The notes under the pieces were generated by a model. That model was not told the origin of the DNA, did no database searches, and worked only from the letters and a program-made list of their open reading frames with translations. Position numbers and translations under genes: made by a program. Of a stretch of DNA of 43,478 nt, positions 1 to 9,129 are shown piece by piece. Source of the DNA: an uncultured Prevotellaceae bacterium (GTDB taxonomy: Bacteria > Bacteroidota > Bacteroidia > Bacteroidales > Bacteroidaceae); assembly GCA_902800595.1 (NCBI GenBank), contig CADCFA010000019.1, positions 1 to 43,478 on the forward strand. Direction: 5' to 3'. Positions within the stretch are counted from its first letter, which is position 1. Every line of letters begins with the position of its first letter.

Positions 1-870
1 GTCAGCAAGAATGGCATTACTTCTGCGCAGTATGCCTATTTTGACGAGAAGTATGGCTGGAACGACATCGATGTCTATGTGCCCTTCGTAGCTCCAATCC
101 TTACACAGACTGCTAGCCTGAGTGTAGGCACCTATATGCTCACCAAGTCTTCAAAGGAAGCGCTGCCCCTCCTTGAGAAGGCTTACAAGAAGCTGGTTGA
201 TGACCTGGATATCGCTAATGCCACTATAAAAGCCTATGCCGAGAAACTTTATAAAGAAGGAGTAGAGCTTCACCAGGATTCTGGTTATCTTTATACCCTT
301 GCTAAAGTTATGGAAAATCTTCGTAGAGTGCAGGCATACGGAGATTTCGACACATGGACGGAGTTGATTCCCGAGGATGGTGATAGGCCTGAAACCTATG
401 CTTACTTCTTCATGCTTGATGATGACAGTGATGAGATCTATCGCCAAACTGCTGATGCCCGTGGACCGCTACGTATTCGTAAAGATCCGTTTGAAATGCA
501 GATACCTATCGATATGGGTAATATGGGTTTGGATTATTCATGGTTCCTGGATGGCAAGCTGCTCTCGGATTCTGACAAGAAGGCTTTAAAGGAGACTATG
601 GAGGATGCTAAGAAATCCAAGACGCTCGATCTGCAGGTGAAGCTCTTGAAGAATCTGGAGACCACTACGAAGAAACTGATCTTCGTGTATGGCGAGGATG
701 ATTCCTGGACAGGTGGTGCCATTCCCGATCCCACGAACCCCAACGTGAAGAAGTACATCGTGCCTCATGGCACACACACTGACGACTTCGCAAGATACGC
801 CTGGTATGATGGTGGTCAGGAGATCGTTGACAAGATCATGGCTGATGTCAAAGCGATCTTGTTCCCCTAA
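1..870 (+). CDS. S37-family (PS-10 type) secreted serine aminopeptidase, 3' part only
   Basis: The reading frame is open from base 1, so the gene starts upstream of the window and about 289 C-terminal residues are visible. The first residues, VSKNG, fit the nucleophile elbow of S37/S28-like alpha/beta-hydrolases, so the catalytic Ser is probably residue 2 of this fragment. Further on, FVYGEDDSWTGG should carry the catalytic Asp and PHGTHTDDF the catalytic His near the C-terminus. Family members remove di- or tripeptides from peptide N-termini and are usually exported. An internal GTG at 79 is not a start, because conserved sequence continues upstream of it. A hairpin terminator follows directly. 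Family assignment is by motif order only. Confidence 0.75.
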   Translation, partial: VSKNGITSAQYAYFDEKYGWNDIDVYVPFVAPILTQTASLSVGTYMLTKSSKEALPLLEKAYKKLVDDLDIANATIKAYAEKLYKEGVELHQDSGYLYTLAKVMENLRRVQAYGDFDTWTELIPEDGDRPETYAYFFMLDDDSDEIYRQTADARGPLRIRKDPFEMQIPIDMGNMGLDYSWFLDGKLLSDSDKKALKETMEDAKKSKTLDLQVKLLKNLETTTKKLIFVYGEDDSWTGGAIPDPTNPNVKKYIVPHGTHTDDFARYAWYDGGQEIVDKIMADVKAILFP

Positions 871-877
871 TTAAAAT

Positions 878-905
878 AAAGGCTCGCCAATCGGCGGGCC
901 TTTAT
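878..905 (+). terminator. Hairpin terminator after the peptidase gene
   Basis: An 11-bp stem (AAAGGCTCGCC / GGCGGGCCTTT with one G-U pair) and a 4-nt AATC loop are followed by TATTG. It lies between the stop of the peptidase and the stop of the convergent xylanase, and may work in both directions. Confidence 0.8.
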
Positions 906-925
906 TGTCGGGGTTAAGCGTTTTT

Positions 926-3091
926 TTACTTGAACAGGCTCTGAGCCATCTTGTGGAGGCAGCGGCGCCAGGTGAGGAACTCGTGGGCCGTGCCCTCGGA
1001 GATGAGTCCTTCGGCGTTGAATCCTGCAGCCTTCAGGGCTTCGACGCTCTTGTTGATGCCGTCGGGATTCTCCTTGTCGCCACAGCCTTCGAAAATGTAC
1101 TTCACAGCCTTGGGATCCTTGATGTCCTCGGGCATGTACATACCACCTGAGAGCAGACCCCAGTAGCCGAATGCCTCGGGGCGGCGCAGGGTGATGAGCT
1201 TGGTCTCTACACCACCCATCGACAGACCTGCCATCGCGCGGTTCCACTTGTCGGCCTTGGTGAGGAAGTTCTTGTCGATGAAGGGCACGAGCTCATCTAC
1301 GAGCAGGGTCTCGAACTCCTTGGCAGTGAACTGACCGATGGTGCCGAACTTGATGTCGTTGGTAAGGCCGTAAGCCATCACGATGATGAAGGGCTTGATC
1401 TTGCCGTCGGCAATCAGGTTGTCCATGATCAGGCCTGCCTTACCCTGTACGGGCCAACTGGTCTCGTTCTCGCCCCATCCGTGCTGCAGATACAGCACTG
1501 GGTAGCGCTCCTGCTTTCCTTTTACCACCTTGCCGTAGCCTGCAGGCAGATATACGGTAGCCTCCTGCATCTTGCCCAGGCTCTTGGAGTAGAAGAGCAC
1601 CTTCTGCATGTTGCCATGAGGAATGTCGGTGCGCTCTGCGTAGAAGTCCTGATCAGGAGCGGGAATCTCGATACCGCTCTCCCAGCGGCATGAGCCGAAG
1701 TAGTTGTGTGTGCCCGGATCGTTGAACACGCCACCGTCGATGGTGAGGTGATAGTAATGGAAACCTGGATCCATCGGACCCTCGGTGGTTCCTACCCAGA
1801 CGCCGTCCTTGTCCTTGCGGAGCACGGTGCCGCCACGTCCGCCTAAGCCGAGGCTAACGATGACTGACTTGGCATCGGGAGCCACCACGCGGAAGCGGGC
1901 ATAGCCTTCGCTGTTCACCTGCGGATACTCTTGTCCAGGCTGGTTCATGGGATTAGCTACCCAGTCGTTCTTGGGAACGTAGTTGTCGGCTTTCACGTCG
2001 AAGTCGCGGATCACGGCGAGTGAGCGCTTGGCCTTGAAGTTCTCGTCGAAAGGCAGCGGGTGGTTGTTTACACCCAGCCAAGAGTCCTTGTCGCTGAGAT
2101 TCCAGAAGGTAACGTTCTTAATGACATCCTTGTGTTTTCTGAAGATACGGAACAAACGGTTATACTGGTCTTCCTGAAGTGTCTGGATATAGGGAGCCTG
2201 TGGCTTTGCCTCACCACGAGAGAACATCAGCTGGCCACCGCTCTCCGTGTTGGTGCGGAGGTCGAGCTCGGTGATGTGGATAGTATTCACGATCTCGCTG
2301 AAACGGCTGATGGTCTTTTCGAGTTGCTCCTCATCGGGGAAGTAGACGTTGTAGTGACCCTGCATGCCGATACCGTCGATGGGCACGCCAGCGTCCTTCA
2401 TCTTCTTCACCATGTTGTAGATGCGCTCGCGCTTGCCGGGATCAACAGTGCTGTAGTCGTTGTAGATCAGTATGCCGGTGGGATCAGCCTCACGGGCAAA
2501 CTCGAAGGCTTTGGCGATGAACTCGTCGCCACAGAGCTTGAAGGCTGTACTCTGACGATAAGGACTGGCATCGGGACGGAACATCATGTTGTCGTCGGCC
2601 ATAGCCTCGTTCACCACGTCCCAGGCATAAACTACATCCTTATAGCGGTTTACCACCGTGTGGATATGTTCGCGCAGACGCTGGTAGAACACTTCCTTCT
2701 TAACGTCCTTACCCTTCTTGTCCTTGAACATCCAGTCGGCAAACTGAGCGTGCCAGCAGAGACAGTGTCCACGCATCTTGATGCCGTTCTCACGACAGAA
2801 GTTGGCGATGCTGTCGGCTAAACCGAAGTTCCAGACACCCTCTTTCGGATGGATCTCGCCTGGCTTCCAAGCGTTCTCTGCGGTAACGCTGTTGAACTGT
2901 TTCTTGATAATCTCCATCTGAGCAGGATCAGACACATTGGTCTTGTTTACAGCTACACCGATGGTGAAATAGTCTTTGTAGGCATCCTTCAAACCGGGAC
3001 CTGCCGCATAATCGACGGGCTGTCCCCACTGTGCCCACATGCTGGTGCTGCAAAAAGCGAACAGCATGAGTGATAAAATGTTTCTTTTCAT
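926..3091 (-). CDS. Bifunctional GH10 endo-1,4-beta-xylanase / CE1-type feruloyl esterase
   Basis: A 721-residue secreted enzyme. The start at 3091 is chosen because it opens a signal peptide (MKRNILSLMLFAFCS...WAQ), and the promoter element lies upstream of it; a longer in-frame start at 3163 would precede the promoter. Residues about 30-365 are GH10: acid/base Glu162 in WDVVNEAM and nucleophile Glu275 in HITELDLR. Residues about 385-470 are an E-set/CBM48-like beta-sandwich. Residues about 495-721 are an esterase of the CE1/esterase D fold: Ser624 in GLSMGG, Asp672 and His703 in TAHEF. The order matches Xyn10D-Fae1A of Prevotella ruminicola, which cuts xylan and releases ferulate from arabinoxylan. 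The neighbouring GH51 would remove arabinose from the same polymer. It probably has its own transcript. Confidence 0.93.
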   Translation of the reverse strand: MKRNILSLMLFAFCSTSMWAQWGQPVDYAAGPGLKDAYKDYFTIGVAVNKTNVSDPAQMEIIKKQFNSVTAENAWKPGEIHPKEGVWNFGLADSIANFCRENGIKMRGHCLCWHAQFADWMFKDKKGKDVKKEVFYQRLREHIHTVVNRYKDVVYAWDVVNEAMADDNMMFRPDASPYRQSTAFKLCGDEFIAKAFEFAREADPTGILIYNDYSTVDPGKRERIYNMVKKMKDAGVPIDGIGMQGHYNVYFPDEEQLEKTISRFSEIVNTIHITELDLRTNTESGGQLMFSRGEAKPQAPYIQTLQEDQYNRLFRIFRKHKDVIKNVTFWNLSDKDSWLGVNNHPLPFDENFKAKRSLAVIRDFDVKADNYVPKNDWVANPMNQPGQEYPQVNSEGYARFRVVAPDAKSVIVSLGLGGRGGTVLRKDKDGVWVGTTEGPMDPGFHYYHLTIDGGVFNDPGTHNYFGSCRWESGIEIPAPDQDFYAERTDIPHGNMQKVLFYSKSLGKMQEATVYLPAGYGKVVKGKQERYPVLYLQHGWGENETSWPVQGKAGLIMDNLIADGKIKPFIIVMAYGLTNDIKFGTIGQFTAKEFETLLVDELVPFIDKNFLTKADKWNRAMAGLSMGGVETKLITLRRPEAFGYWGLLSGGMYMPEDIKDPKAVKYIFEGCGDKENPDGINKSVEALKAAGFNAEGLISEGTAHEFLTWRRCLHKMAQSLFK

Positions 3092-3124
3092 ATTGTAGCT
3101 TAAGTTATAGTTAAAAACTGGTTG

Positions 3125-3132
3125 CAAAGTTA
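3125..3132 (-). promoter_or_regulatory. -7 promoter element of the GH10-CE1 gene
   Basis: TAACTTTG on the minus strand fits TAnnTTTG and lies 34 bp before the start codon. No clear -33 TTTG was found at the usual distance. Confidence 0.6.
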
Positions 3133-3229
3133 TGGGAAAAAAAACTGGCAGACTATTGCGCATGTCTCATATAGTTGTCTATATGTCTCATCTGCGACAA
3201 AAATAGTCTGCCAACTGGGGGAAATGGGC

Positions 3230-5239
3230 TTATTTCTTAATCTTGTAGATGCGGAAGCTCATGGGCTGAAGCTCATCGTTGAGTATGGTGCTCTTCTTGC
3301 CGGCTTCGCACTCGAGGGAGCCTGTCTTCGGGGTGATCTTCTCCGGGTTGTCGAGACAGTTCTCATCATCCATGCCGTCATGGCAGAGGGTGATGGTCTC
3401 AGCCGTACGCGCCCCTTGCAGTCCCTGCAGGTTGAGCGAGATGGCTTGCGGCTGCTTGGAGGTGTTTACCACCTTGACGATAATCTGGCCTGCTGCCTTG
3501 TCGAATACGCTGCTGGCGAAGAGACCATCCTGTCCGTCCTGTCCTGCAACGGGCTTCTTGTTCATGGTCAGGGTAAGGACATTGGTACCCTTGTTCATGG
3601 CGAAGAGCTGCTGCACATAGTAACTGACAGACTTGAAGCTGCGGAGATTGTCGAACCAGATGGCATCGGGGCGCCACTGCCAGCCCTCTACGTGGGCGAA
3701 GAGCGGGGCATAGGTTGCCATGTGGACGATATCGGCATTACGCTCGATGCCGGTCATGTGGGCTGCTTCATACAGGGAGGTCTCGTAGTGGTTCCACTTC
3801 TTGCCGTCGCCATGACAGGCATATTCGCCTGCGAATACCTTCGGACCCTTGCGGTCGTAGCTGTCATAGCGCAAGCCATGGGTGAGGAACCACTGCTCGT
3901 TGCGGTAGTAGTGCTCGTCGTAGAGATCCACCTTCAGCTGCTTCATGCGAGGCTGCAGCAGGTCGAAGTCCCATCCCTCTGAGTTAGGACCAGTGGTGCC
4001 GATGAGCTTCAGGTTGGGGTATTTGGCACGGAGGGCTGCATTGAACTTCTTCAGGCGCTCTGTGAATACAGGGCCGTAGCCGCCGTGGGCTTCATCATAG
4101 TCCCACTGCTCATTGCCGACACCGAGGAACTTCAGGTTGAAGGGTGCTGGATGGCCCATGTCTGCGCGTACCTTACCCCATTTGGAATCCACAGGACCAT
4201 TGGCAAACTCCACCAGGTCGAGGGCATCCTGAATATAGCTGTCGAGATCGTCTAATGCCACGTGAACGCCAGGTTTCGTGGGATCAGGGTTCTGGAACTG
4301 GCAACTCAGTCCGCAGGAGATAACGGGGAGCGGTTCGCAGCCAAAGTCCTCGCAGAGCTGGAAGTACTCGAAGAAGCCCAGTCCGTATGACTGATAGTAG
4401 TCAGGATAGAAACGATGTCCGAAGGTGTAGTGCCAGCGGTTCTCGTTCAGAGGACGGTTCTCTACCGGACCTACGCTGTTCTTCCACTGATAACGGGAGT
4501 CGAGGTCGGTTCCCTCAACGATACAGCCGCCGGGAAAGCGGAACACGCCGGGATGCATGTCGGCAAGGGCCTGTGCCAGATCCTTGCGCATGCCGTTCTC
4601 ACGACCTTTCCATGTGTCTTTTGGGAAGAGGCTGATATGCTCTACATCGGTTGTGGCCTTGTCGCCAGCCAGGAAGATGCGCAGGGCACCCTTTGGCTCA
4701 GTGCGCGGTGAGGTGATCTCTGCTGTGTATTTCTTCCAGTCGCTGCCGCTGATGTCAATATTGACTGTGGCGAAACGCTGGTCTTCACCCATCGTGTCGT
4801 TATCGACAAAGCTTACTTCCAGCGTGGATTTTCCGCCCTTGGGGCAACGTGCCCAAAGAGAGAAGCGATAGGTGGCACCCTCCTTGACGGCAATGCCGAA
4901 GAAACCTTCGTTCTCAAGGCCTGTGAACTTATCGTTGTGACCTGCATTCTCCAGACGTACGAAATGGGGATTGCGCTCAAACGGACCATCATCCTCAACC
5001 TCGAACTTTCCGAATGCACGCCAGCCCATGAGGTGCTGCGGGAACTCAAATGAGCGGTTCTTGATCATTTCCGCATACAGACCGCCATCGGCTGCATAGT
5101 TGATGTCTTCGAAGAAAATGCCGTACATCGTAGGCTGCACGGGAGCCCCTAGTTTGTTCGTATTCACGTCGAGGACGTGGGTCTGTGCTGTCGCCATCAG
5201 GCTGACTGCCAACAGACAAAGAGTAGTTAGTTTTCTCAT
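3230..5239 (-). CDS. GH51 alpha-L-arabinofuranosidase
   Basis: A 669-residue exported glycoside hydrolase that releases arabinofuranose side chains from arabinoxylan or arabinan. The signal peptide (MRKLTTLCLLAVSLMATAQ) fixes the start. Residues about 55-205 hold a carbohydrate-binding-like beta-sandwich, as in many Bacteroidota GH51 proteins. The TIM barrel follows, with acid/base Glu377 in GVGNEQWDYDE and nucleophile Glu472 in FAGEYACHG. The last about 190 residues are the alpha-L-AF C-terminal sandwich. It lies upstream of the GH10-CE1 gene on the same strand, 138 bp away, and diverges from the sensor kinase, which makes shared control by sugar supply plausible. Confidence 0.93.
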   Translation of the reverse strand: MRKLTTLCLLAVSLMATAQTHVLDVNTNKLGAPVQPTMYGIFFEDINYAADGGLYAEMIKNRSFEFPQHLMGWRAFGKFEVEDDGPFERNPHFVRLENAGHNDKFTGLENEGFFGIAVKEGATYRFSLWARCPKGGKSTLEVSFVDNDTMGEDQRFATVNIDISGSDWKKYTAEITSPRTEPKGALRIFLAGDKATTDVEHISLFPKDTWKGRENGMRKDLAQALADMHPGVFRFPGGCIVEGTDLDSRYQWKNSVGPVENRPLNENRWHYTFGHRFYPDYYQSYGLGFFEYFQLCEDFGCEPLPVISCGLSCQFQNPDPTKPGVHVALDDLDSYIQDALDLVEFANGPVDSKWGKVRADMGHPAPFNLKFLGVGNEQWDYDEAHGGYGPVFTERLKKFNAALRAKYPNLKLIGTTGPNSEGWDFDLLQPRMKQLKVDLYDEHYYRNEQWFLTHGLRYDSYDRKGPKVFAGEYACHGDGKKWNHYETSLYEAAHMTGIERNADIVHMATYAPLFAHVEGWQWRPDAIWFDNLRSFKSVSYYVQQLFAMNKGTNVLTLTMNKKPVAGQDGQDGLFASSVFDKAAGQIIVKVVNTSKQPQAISLNLQGLQGARTAETITLCHDGMDDENCLDNPEKITPKTGSLECEAGKKSTILNDELQPMSFRIYKIKK

Positions 5240-5270
5240 TACTAATTTGTTTTATTGGTAGTTTCGGCTA

Positions 5271-5278
5271 CAAAATTA
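5271..5278 (-). promoter_or_regulatory. -7 promoter element of the GH51 gene
   Basis: TAATTTTG on the minus strand, 31 bp before the GH51 start. The -33 half is not recognisable. Confidence 0.55.
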
Positions 5279-5339
5279 TGAAAAAAATCCGAGATGCTGA
5301 AATTTTATTCTTAAAATAATGCAATAGACATGGAAAAAG

Positions 5340-5371
5340 TTTGGTGCTTTCGGCAAAATGCGTTAAATTTG
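5340..5371 (+). promoter_or_regulatory. Promoter of the kinase-transporter-regulator operon
   Basis: TTTG at 5340-5343 and TAAATTTG at 5364-5371 are separated by exactly 20 bp, a full Bacteroidota promoter. The start codon follows 25 bp later. Confidence 0.75.
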
Positions 5372-5396
5372 CAGAGATTTTCTAAGGACCTAATTA

Positions 5397-7226
5397 ATGA
5401 AGATTTATCGTTATATGCGATTTGTATGTATCGTGGCGACTCTGCTGATGGTGACGCAGGTGTCGGCACAGGAACCTCAGTGCAAAGACTCAGCTGAACA
5501 TATGAGGCTGATGAGTGCTATGTGGGTCTCTTGCGCGCAGGACTCTCAAAAGGTAGTAGATGATGCTTGTCAGGCTTTTCTGGAACATGCCAAGGCAGAA
5601 GACAGGATGCTTGATGCCAGTACGGCATGGGTGTGCAGCATCATGTATAGTTTGGGTAAAATGGATATCTCTACGGCATACCATATAGCCCAGAAGATGA
5701 AGAATGATATCGAGTCGAGCAGTTATGCTGAAGAAGGCCAATACTTCGTATCGAACATGATGGGCCACATCTATAACACCTGTGGCAATATCCCTGGTGC
5801 GGAAGCGGAGTTCAAGAAATCGGCAGAGCAGATCAGGGGAACGCGCTTCGAGAATGATGGTTTGGCATTTATCTATCTCGCGCTGGCGCATGTACAACTT
5901 AATAATAGTCTTCCGCGTTCACTCTATTGGCTTGATGTGACAGAGACGGAACTGAAGAAGAATAAGGATTCCTGGAATTACTACAGGTGTCTGGCAGATA
6001 TCTATGCCATCAAATCCATCGTGAGATTCAAACAGAAGGACTATGCCGGCTTTAAAGATTGTATTGGCAAAATGGAGGAGGCAGAAGAGCTAAACCATAA
6101 TCCTTCTGCTGATCTCTTCTCACCATATGCCCGTGTCTATAAGACACTGTTAGACAAGGGCCCGGAGGAGGCTTTCGCCCAGGCAAAAACGCTGCGGAAC
6201 CTAAAAGAACAGTATCTGTTGGAATGCGATATCTACCGTTATTTAGGGGATGATGACAAGGCTTTCCTGACCCAGCGTGAACTGATGCATAAGCGCGACT
6301 CCATCACTGGTGTGATGATTGTTGAGAATATTGATCGCACGGATGAGGAGATGAAGCTCATGAAAAGAAGTCAGAAGATGGCACGCCTGATGAACTATAT
6401 CCTGTTCGGTGGTGTGCTGCTGGCTATCCTCGCCATTGTACTGATGGCCCGTAATATCCTGATTCGTCGTAAGTTCAATAAGCAGCTGATGGCGAAAAAC
6501 GCGGAATTGAGAACGGCCTATAAGAAGGTGGCAGCTGCTGACGAGATGAAGACCGAGTTTATCATGAGTGTCAGTCACGAGATCCGTACACCGCTGAACA
6601 TCATCAACGGCTTCTCGCAGGTACTGGCAGAGATGGGACCTGACATGGGTGATGAACAGCGTAAGGAGATCTCTATGACCATTGGTCATAACACCTATCA
6701 GATAACATCGCTTGTGAACAAGATGCTGGCAATGGCTAATGACAGTACGAAGGACTTGATGGAACAGGCTGAGCAGACTGATGGTATCGCCATCTGTCGT
6801 AAGGCTATGGAGAACATGCCACAGGTGGATGACACAAAGGTTAAGGTGAAGCTGGACGATCAGACGGAAGGCAACAGCCTGCTGTTTACCAATGCCAACA
6901 GCCTGCTGCTGATGCTCAGTAACCTTCTGGAAAACGCCGTTAAGTTTACAAATGAGGGACATATTATATTAAAGGTACGTACGGAGAAGCAGAAGGGCAG
7001 AAAGATGATGCTCTTCAGTGTCGAGGATACAGGATGCGGTATTCCCTCTGACAAGGTGGGCACCATCTTCCAGCGATGGGTAAAGGTGAATGAGTTTAAA
7101 GAAGGGCTGGGACTGGGTCTGGCCTATTGCCGGGAGACGGCTCAGAAGTTAGGTGGCATACTGACCCTCGACCAGACATCGGAGGCAGGAACAACCTTCA
7201 CGCTCAGCCTCCCTGTGGAGAAGTAA
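5397..7226 (+). CDS. Sensor histidine kinase with TPR-like periplasmic region
   Basis: A 609-residue inner-membrane kinase. Residues 1-25 are a signal sequence or first membrane segment. Residues about 30-330 are helical with TPR-like repeats and should lie in the periplasm. A membrane helix spans about 335-351. The HisKA domain carries His394 in SVSHEIRTP. The ATPase domain has an N-box (LLENAVKF, Asn513), DTGCGIP and a G2 box (GLGLGLAY). No receiver or DNA-binding domain is attached, so the single-domain regulator two genes downstream is the likely partner. A sugar symporter lies between them. The stimulus cannot be read from the sequence; pentose or xylo-oligosaccharide sensing is an inference from the neighbours. 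Confidence 0.88.
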   Translation: MKIYRYMRFVCIVATLLMVTQVSAQEPQCKDSAEHMRLMSAMWVSCAQDSQKVVDDACQAFLEHAKAEDRMLDASTAWVCSIMYSLGKMDISTAYHIAQKMKNDIESSSYAEEGQYFVSNMMGHIYNTCGNIPGAEAEFKKSAEQIRGTRFENDGLAFIYLALAHVQLNNSLPRSLYWLDVTETELKKNKDSWNYYRCLADIYAIKSIVRFKQKDYAGFKDCIGKMEEAEELNHNPSADLFSPYARVYKTLLDKGPEEAFAQAKTLRNLKEQYLLECDIYRYLGDDDKAFLTQRELMHKRDSITGVMIVENIDRTDEEMKLMKRSQKMARLMNYILFGGVLLAILAIVLMARNILIRRKFNKQLMAKNAELRTAYKKVAAADEMKTEFIMSVSHEIRTPLNIINGFSQVLAEMGPDMGDEQRKEISMTIGHNTYQITSLVNKMLAMANDSTKDLMEQAEQTDGIAICRKAMENMPQVDDTKVKVKLDDQTEGNSLLFTNANSLLLMLSNLLENAVKFTNEGHIILKVRTEKQKGRKMMLFSVEDTGCGIPSDKVGTIFQRWVKVNEFKEGLGLGLAYCRETAQKLGGILTLDQTSEAGTTFTLSLPVEK

Positions 7227-7258
7227 ATAGTATTATTAACAATAAAAAACAGAAAAAG

Positions 7259-8728
7259 ATGAATGAACTGAAAGAACAGGGTAGCAAAGCCTACCTGATT
7301 TCAATTGTAATGGTCGCAGTACTCGGTGGTCTGTTGTTCGGTTATGACACAGCAGTCATCTCTGGCGCTGAGAAAGGTCTTCAGGCCTTCTTTATGGAGG
7401 CTAAGGATTTTGCCTATACTGACGGATGGCATGGCTTTACTTCTGCTTCCGCTTTGATAGGCTGTATTATCGGATCTGCCCTTTCAGGCTATCTGGCTAC
7501 GAATCTTGGTCGTAAGAAGTCACTGATTATTGCTGGTTTGCTATTCTTTATCTCTGCTCTGGGTTCAATGGATCCTGAGTTCATGTTCTTCGAGTATGGC
7601 ACACCTACCTATTCGCTGTTGATTATGTTTAATATCTACCGTGTGATCGGTGGTATCGGTGTTGGTCTGGCTTCTGCTATCTGTCCGATGTATATCGGTG
7701 AGGTGGCTCCTTCGAATATCCGTGGTATGCTTGTCAGCTGGAACCAGTTCGCCATTATCTTCGGTCAGCTGGTGGTTTACTTCGTGAACTTCTTCATTCT
7801 GGGCGACCATATCCAGCCGCTCGTGGAGGAGATGGGTAAAGGTCTGGCAGCCATTAACCCTGCCGCACAGTGGACTGTAACCACTGGCTGGCGTTATATG
7901 TTCGGTAGTGAGGCTGTTCCGGCAGGTCTCTTCGCCTTGCTGATCTGCTTCGTGCCTGAGACACCGCGTTACCTTGTAAGTATCGGACAGGATAAGAAGG
8001 CTGAGGGCATCCTGGCTAAGATCAACGGTTCTTCACAGGCTGCACAGATCCTGCAGGACATCAAGGACACGATGGTGGTAAAGACCGAGAAGCTCATGAC
8101 CTATGGTGCTCTTTGTATCTTTGTTGGTATCATGCTGTCAGTGTTCCAGCAGGCTGTGGGTATCAATGCCGTGCTCTACTATGCACCTCGTATCTTCGGT
8201 GATATGGGTATGGACAACCCCATGATCCTGACGGTATTTATGGGTATCATCAATATCTCGTTTACACTGGTGGCTGTGTTTACCGTTGAGAAGTGGGGCC
8301 GTAAGCCGTTGCTCATCTCCGGCTCACTGGGAATGGCGCTTGGCGCTTTCGGCGTGGCTGTTACATTCGGTCATGCTGGTCTGGAGCTGATAACAGCTGC
8401 ATCACTGTTGGTTTATTCTGCCTCGTTTATGTTCTCTTGGGGACCTATTACCTGGGTGCTTATTGCTGAGATCTTCCCCAATACCATTCGTGGCGGTGCC
8501 GTGGCTATCGCTGTGGCTTTCCAGTGGATCTCTAACTTCATTGTCAGCTCATCGTTCGTACCGATGTTCAACATGCATCTGACGGAGGGTGACGACTTTG
8601 GACACTGGTTCACCTATGGTCTCTATGGTATCATCTGTGTGATTGCGGCTCTGTTCGTATGGCGTCTGGTCCCTGAGACTAAGGGTAAGACGCTGGAGGA
8701 TATGAGTAAGCTTTGGAAGAAAAATTAA
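7259..8728 (+). CDS. MFS sugar porter (XylE/GLUT-type sugar:H+ symporter)
   Basis: A 489-residue, 12-helix transporter of the inner membrane. Family marks: GGLLFGYDTAVISGA in helix 1, NLGRKKSL after helix 2, a PETPRYL motif before the central loop, QQAVGINAVLYYAPRI in helix 7 and VPETKGKTLEDM at the C-terminus. The QQ...N series contacts the sugar in XylE. The start at ATG 7259 is preferred to an upstream in-frame ATG at 7127, which lies inside the kinase gene. It follows the kinase by 32 bp and precedes the response regulator by 21 bp. Xylose or arabinose is the likely cargo, judged from the hemicellulases beside it; the exact substrate is not proven. Confidence 0.92.
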   Translation: MNELKEQGSKAYLISIVMVAVLGGLLFGYDTAVISGAEKGLQAFFMEAKDFAYTDGWHGFTSASALIGCIIGSALSGYLATNLGRKKSLIIAGLLFFISALGSMDPEFMFFEYGTPTYSLLIMFNIYRVIGGIGVGLASAICPMYIGEVAPSNIRGMLVSWNQFAIIFGQLVVYFVNFFILGDHIQPLVEEMGKGLAAINPAAQWTVTTGWRYMFGSEAVPAGLFALLICFVPETPRYLVSIGQDKKAEGILAKINGSSQAAQILQDIKDTMVVKTEKLMTYGALCIFVGIMLSVFQQAVGINAVLYYAPRIFGDMGMDNPMILTVFMGIINISFTLVAVFTVEKWGRKPLLISGSLGMALGAFGVAVTFGHAGLELITAASLLVYSASFMFSWGPITWVLIAEIFPNTIRGGAVAIAVAFQWISNFIVSSSFVPMFNMHLTEGDDFGHWFTYGLYGIICVIAALFVWRLVPETKGKTLEDMSKLWKKN

Positions 8729-8749
8729 TAACTATCAATTATTTGCAAT

Positions 8750-9106
8750 ATGAAGAAGATTTTAATAGCTGAGGACAATGACAGCAATTTCGTATTGATG
8801 ACTTACATCTTGAAGAAATACTATCAGTTTGAGCGTGCCAAGAATGGTCAGGAGGCTGTCGAAATGGCGGACAATGGCCAGTATGATATCATCTTGATGG
8901 ACATAAAGATGCCTATCATGACAGGTCTGGAGGCTACAAAGGCTATCAAGGAGAAACATCCTGATCTGCCTATCGTGGCACTGACAGCTAATGCTTTCGA
9001 CAGTGATCGTCAGGCTGCTATGGATGCCGGCTGTGACGACTTTCTGGCAAAGCCCGTTAGCAGCGAGGCTTGTCTGGCAACTATCAAACGGTTTGTAGGG
9101 GAATAA
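8750..9106 (+). CDS. Single-domain response regulator (CheY-like receiver)
   Basis: 118 residues, made only of a receiver domain: acidic pair in AEDND, phospho-acceptor Asp51 in LMDIKMP, Thr79 in ALTAN and Lys101 in LAKPVS. There is no output domain. It is the last gene of the kinase-transporter-regulator operon and is probably phosphorylated by that kinase. How the signal is passed on is open: it may act by protein contact or as an intermediate in a phosphorelay. Confidence 0.9.
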   Translation: MKKILIAEDNDSNFVLMTYILKKYYQFERAKNGQEAVEMADNGQYDIILMDIKMPIMTGLEATKAIKEKHPDLPIVALTANAFDSDRQAAMDAGCDDFLAKPVSSEACLATIKRFVGE

Positions 9107-9108
9107 AG

Positions 9109-9129
9109 GTAAGGGCGCTCAGCCCTTAC
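9109..9129. terminator. Bidirectional terminator between the response regulator and dnaX
   Basis: An 8-bp perfect stem (GTAAGGGC / GCCCTTAC) with a 5-nt loop lies between the convergent genes. The dnaX stop codon is within the right arm of the stem. Confidence 0.6.

Noticed and set aside
2060-2821. A 253-codon plus-strand open frame
   Set aside because: It lies antisense within the GH10 domain of the xylanase, has no recognisable domain or promoter, and follows from codon use of the real gene.
3122-3982. A 286-codon plus-strand open frame
   Set aside because: It is antisense to the GH51 gene; its product shows only hydrophobic, low-information sequence with no family match.
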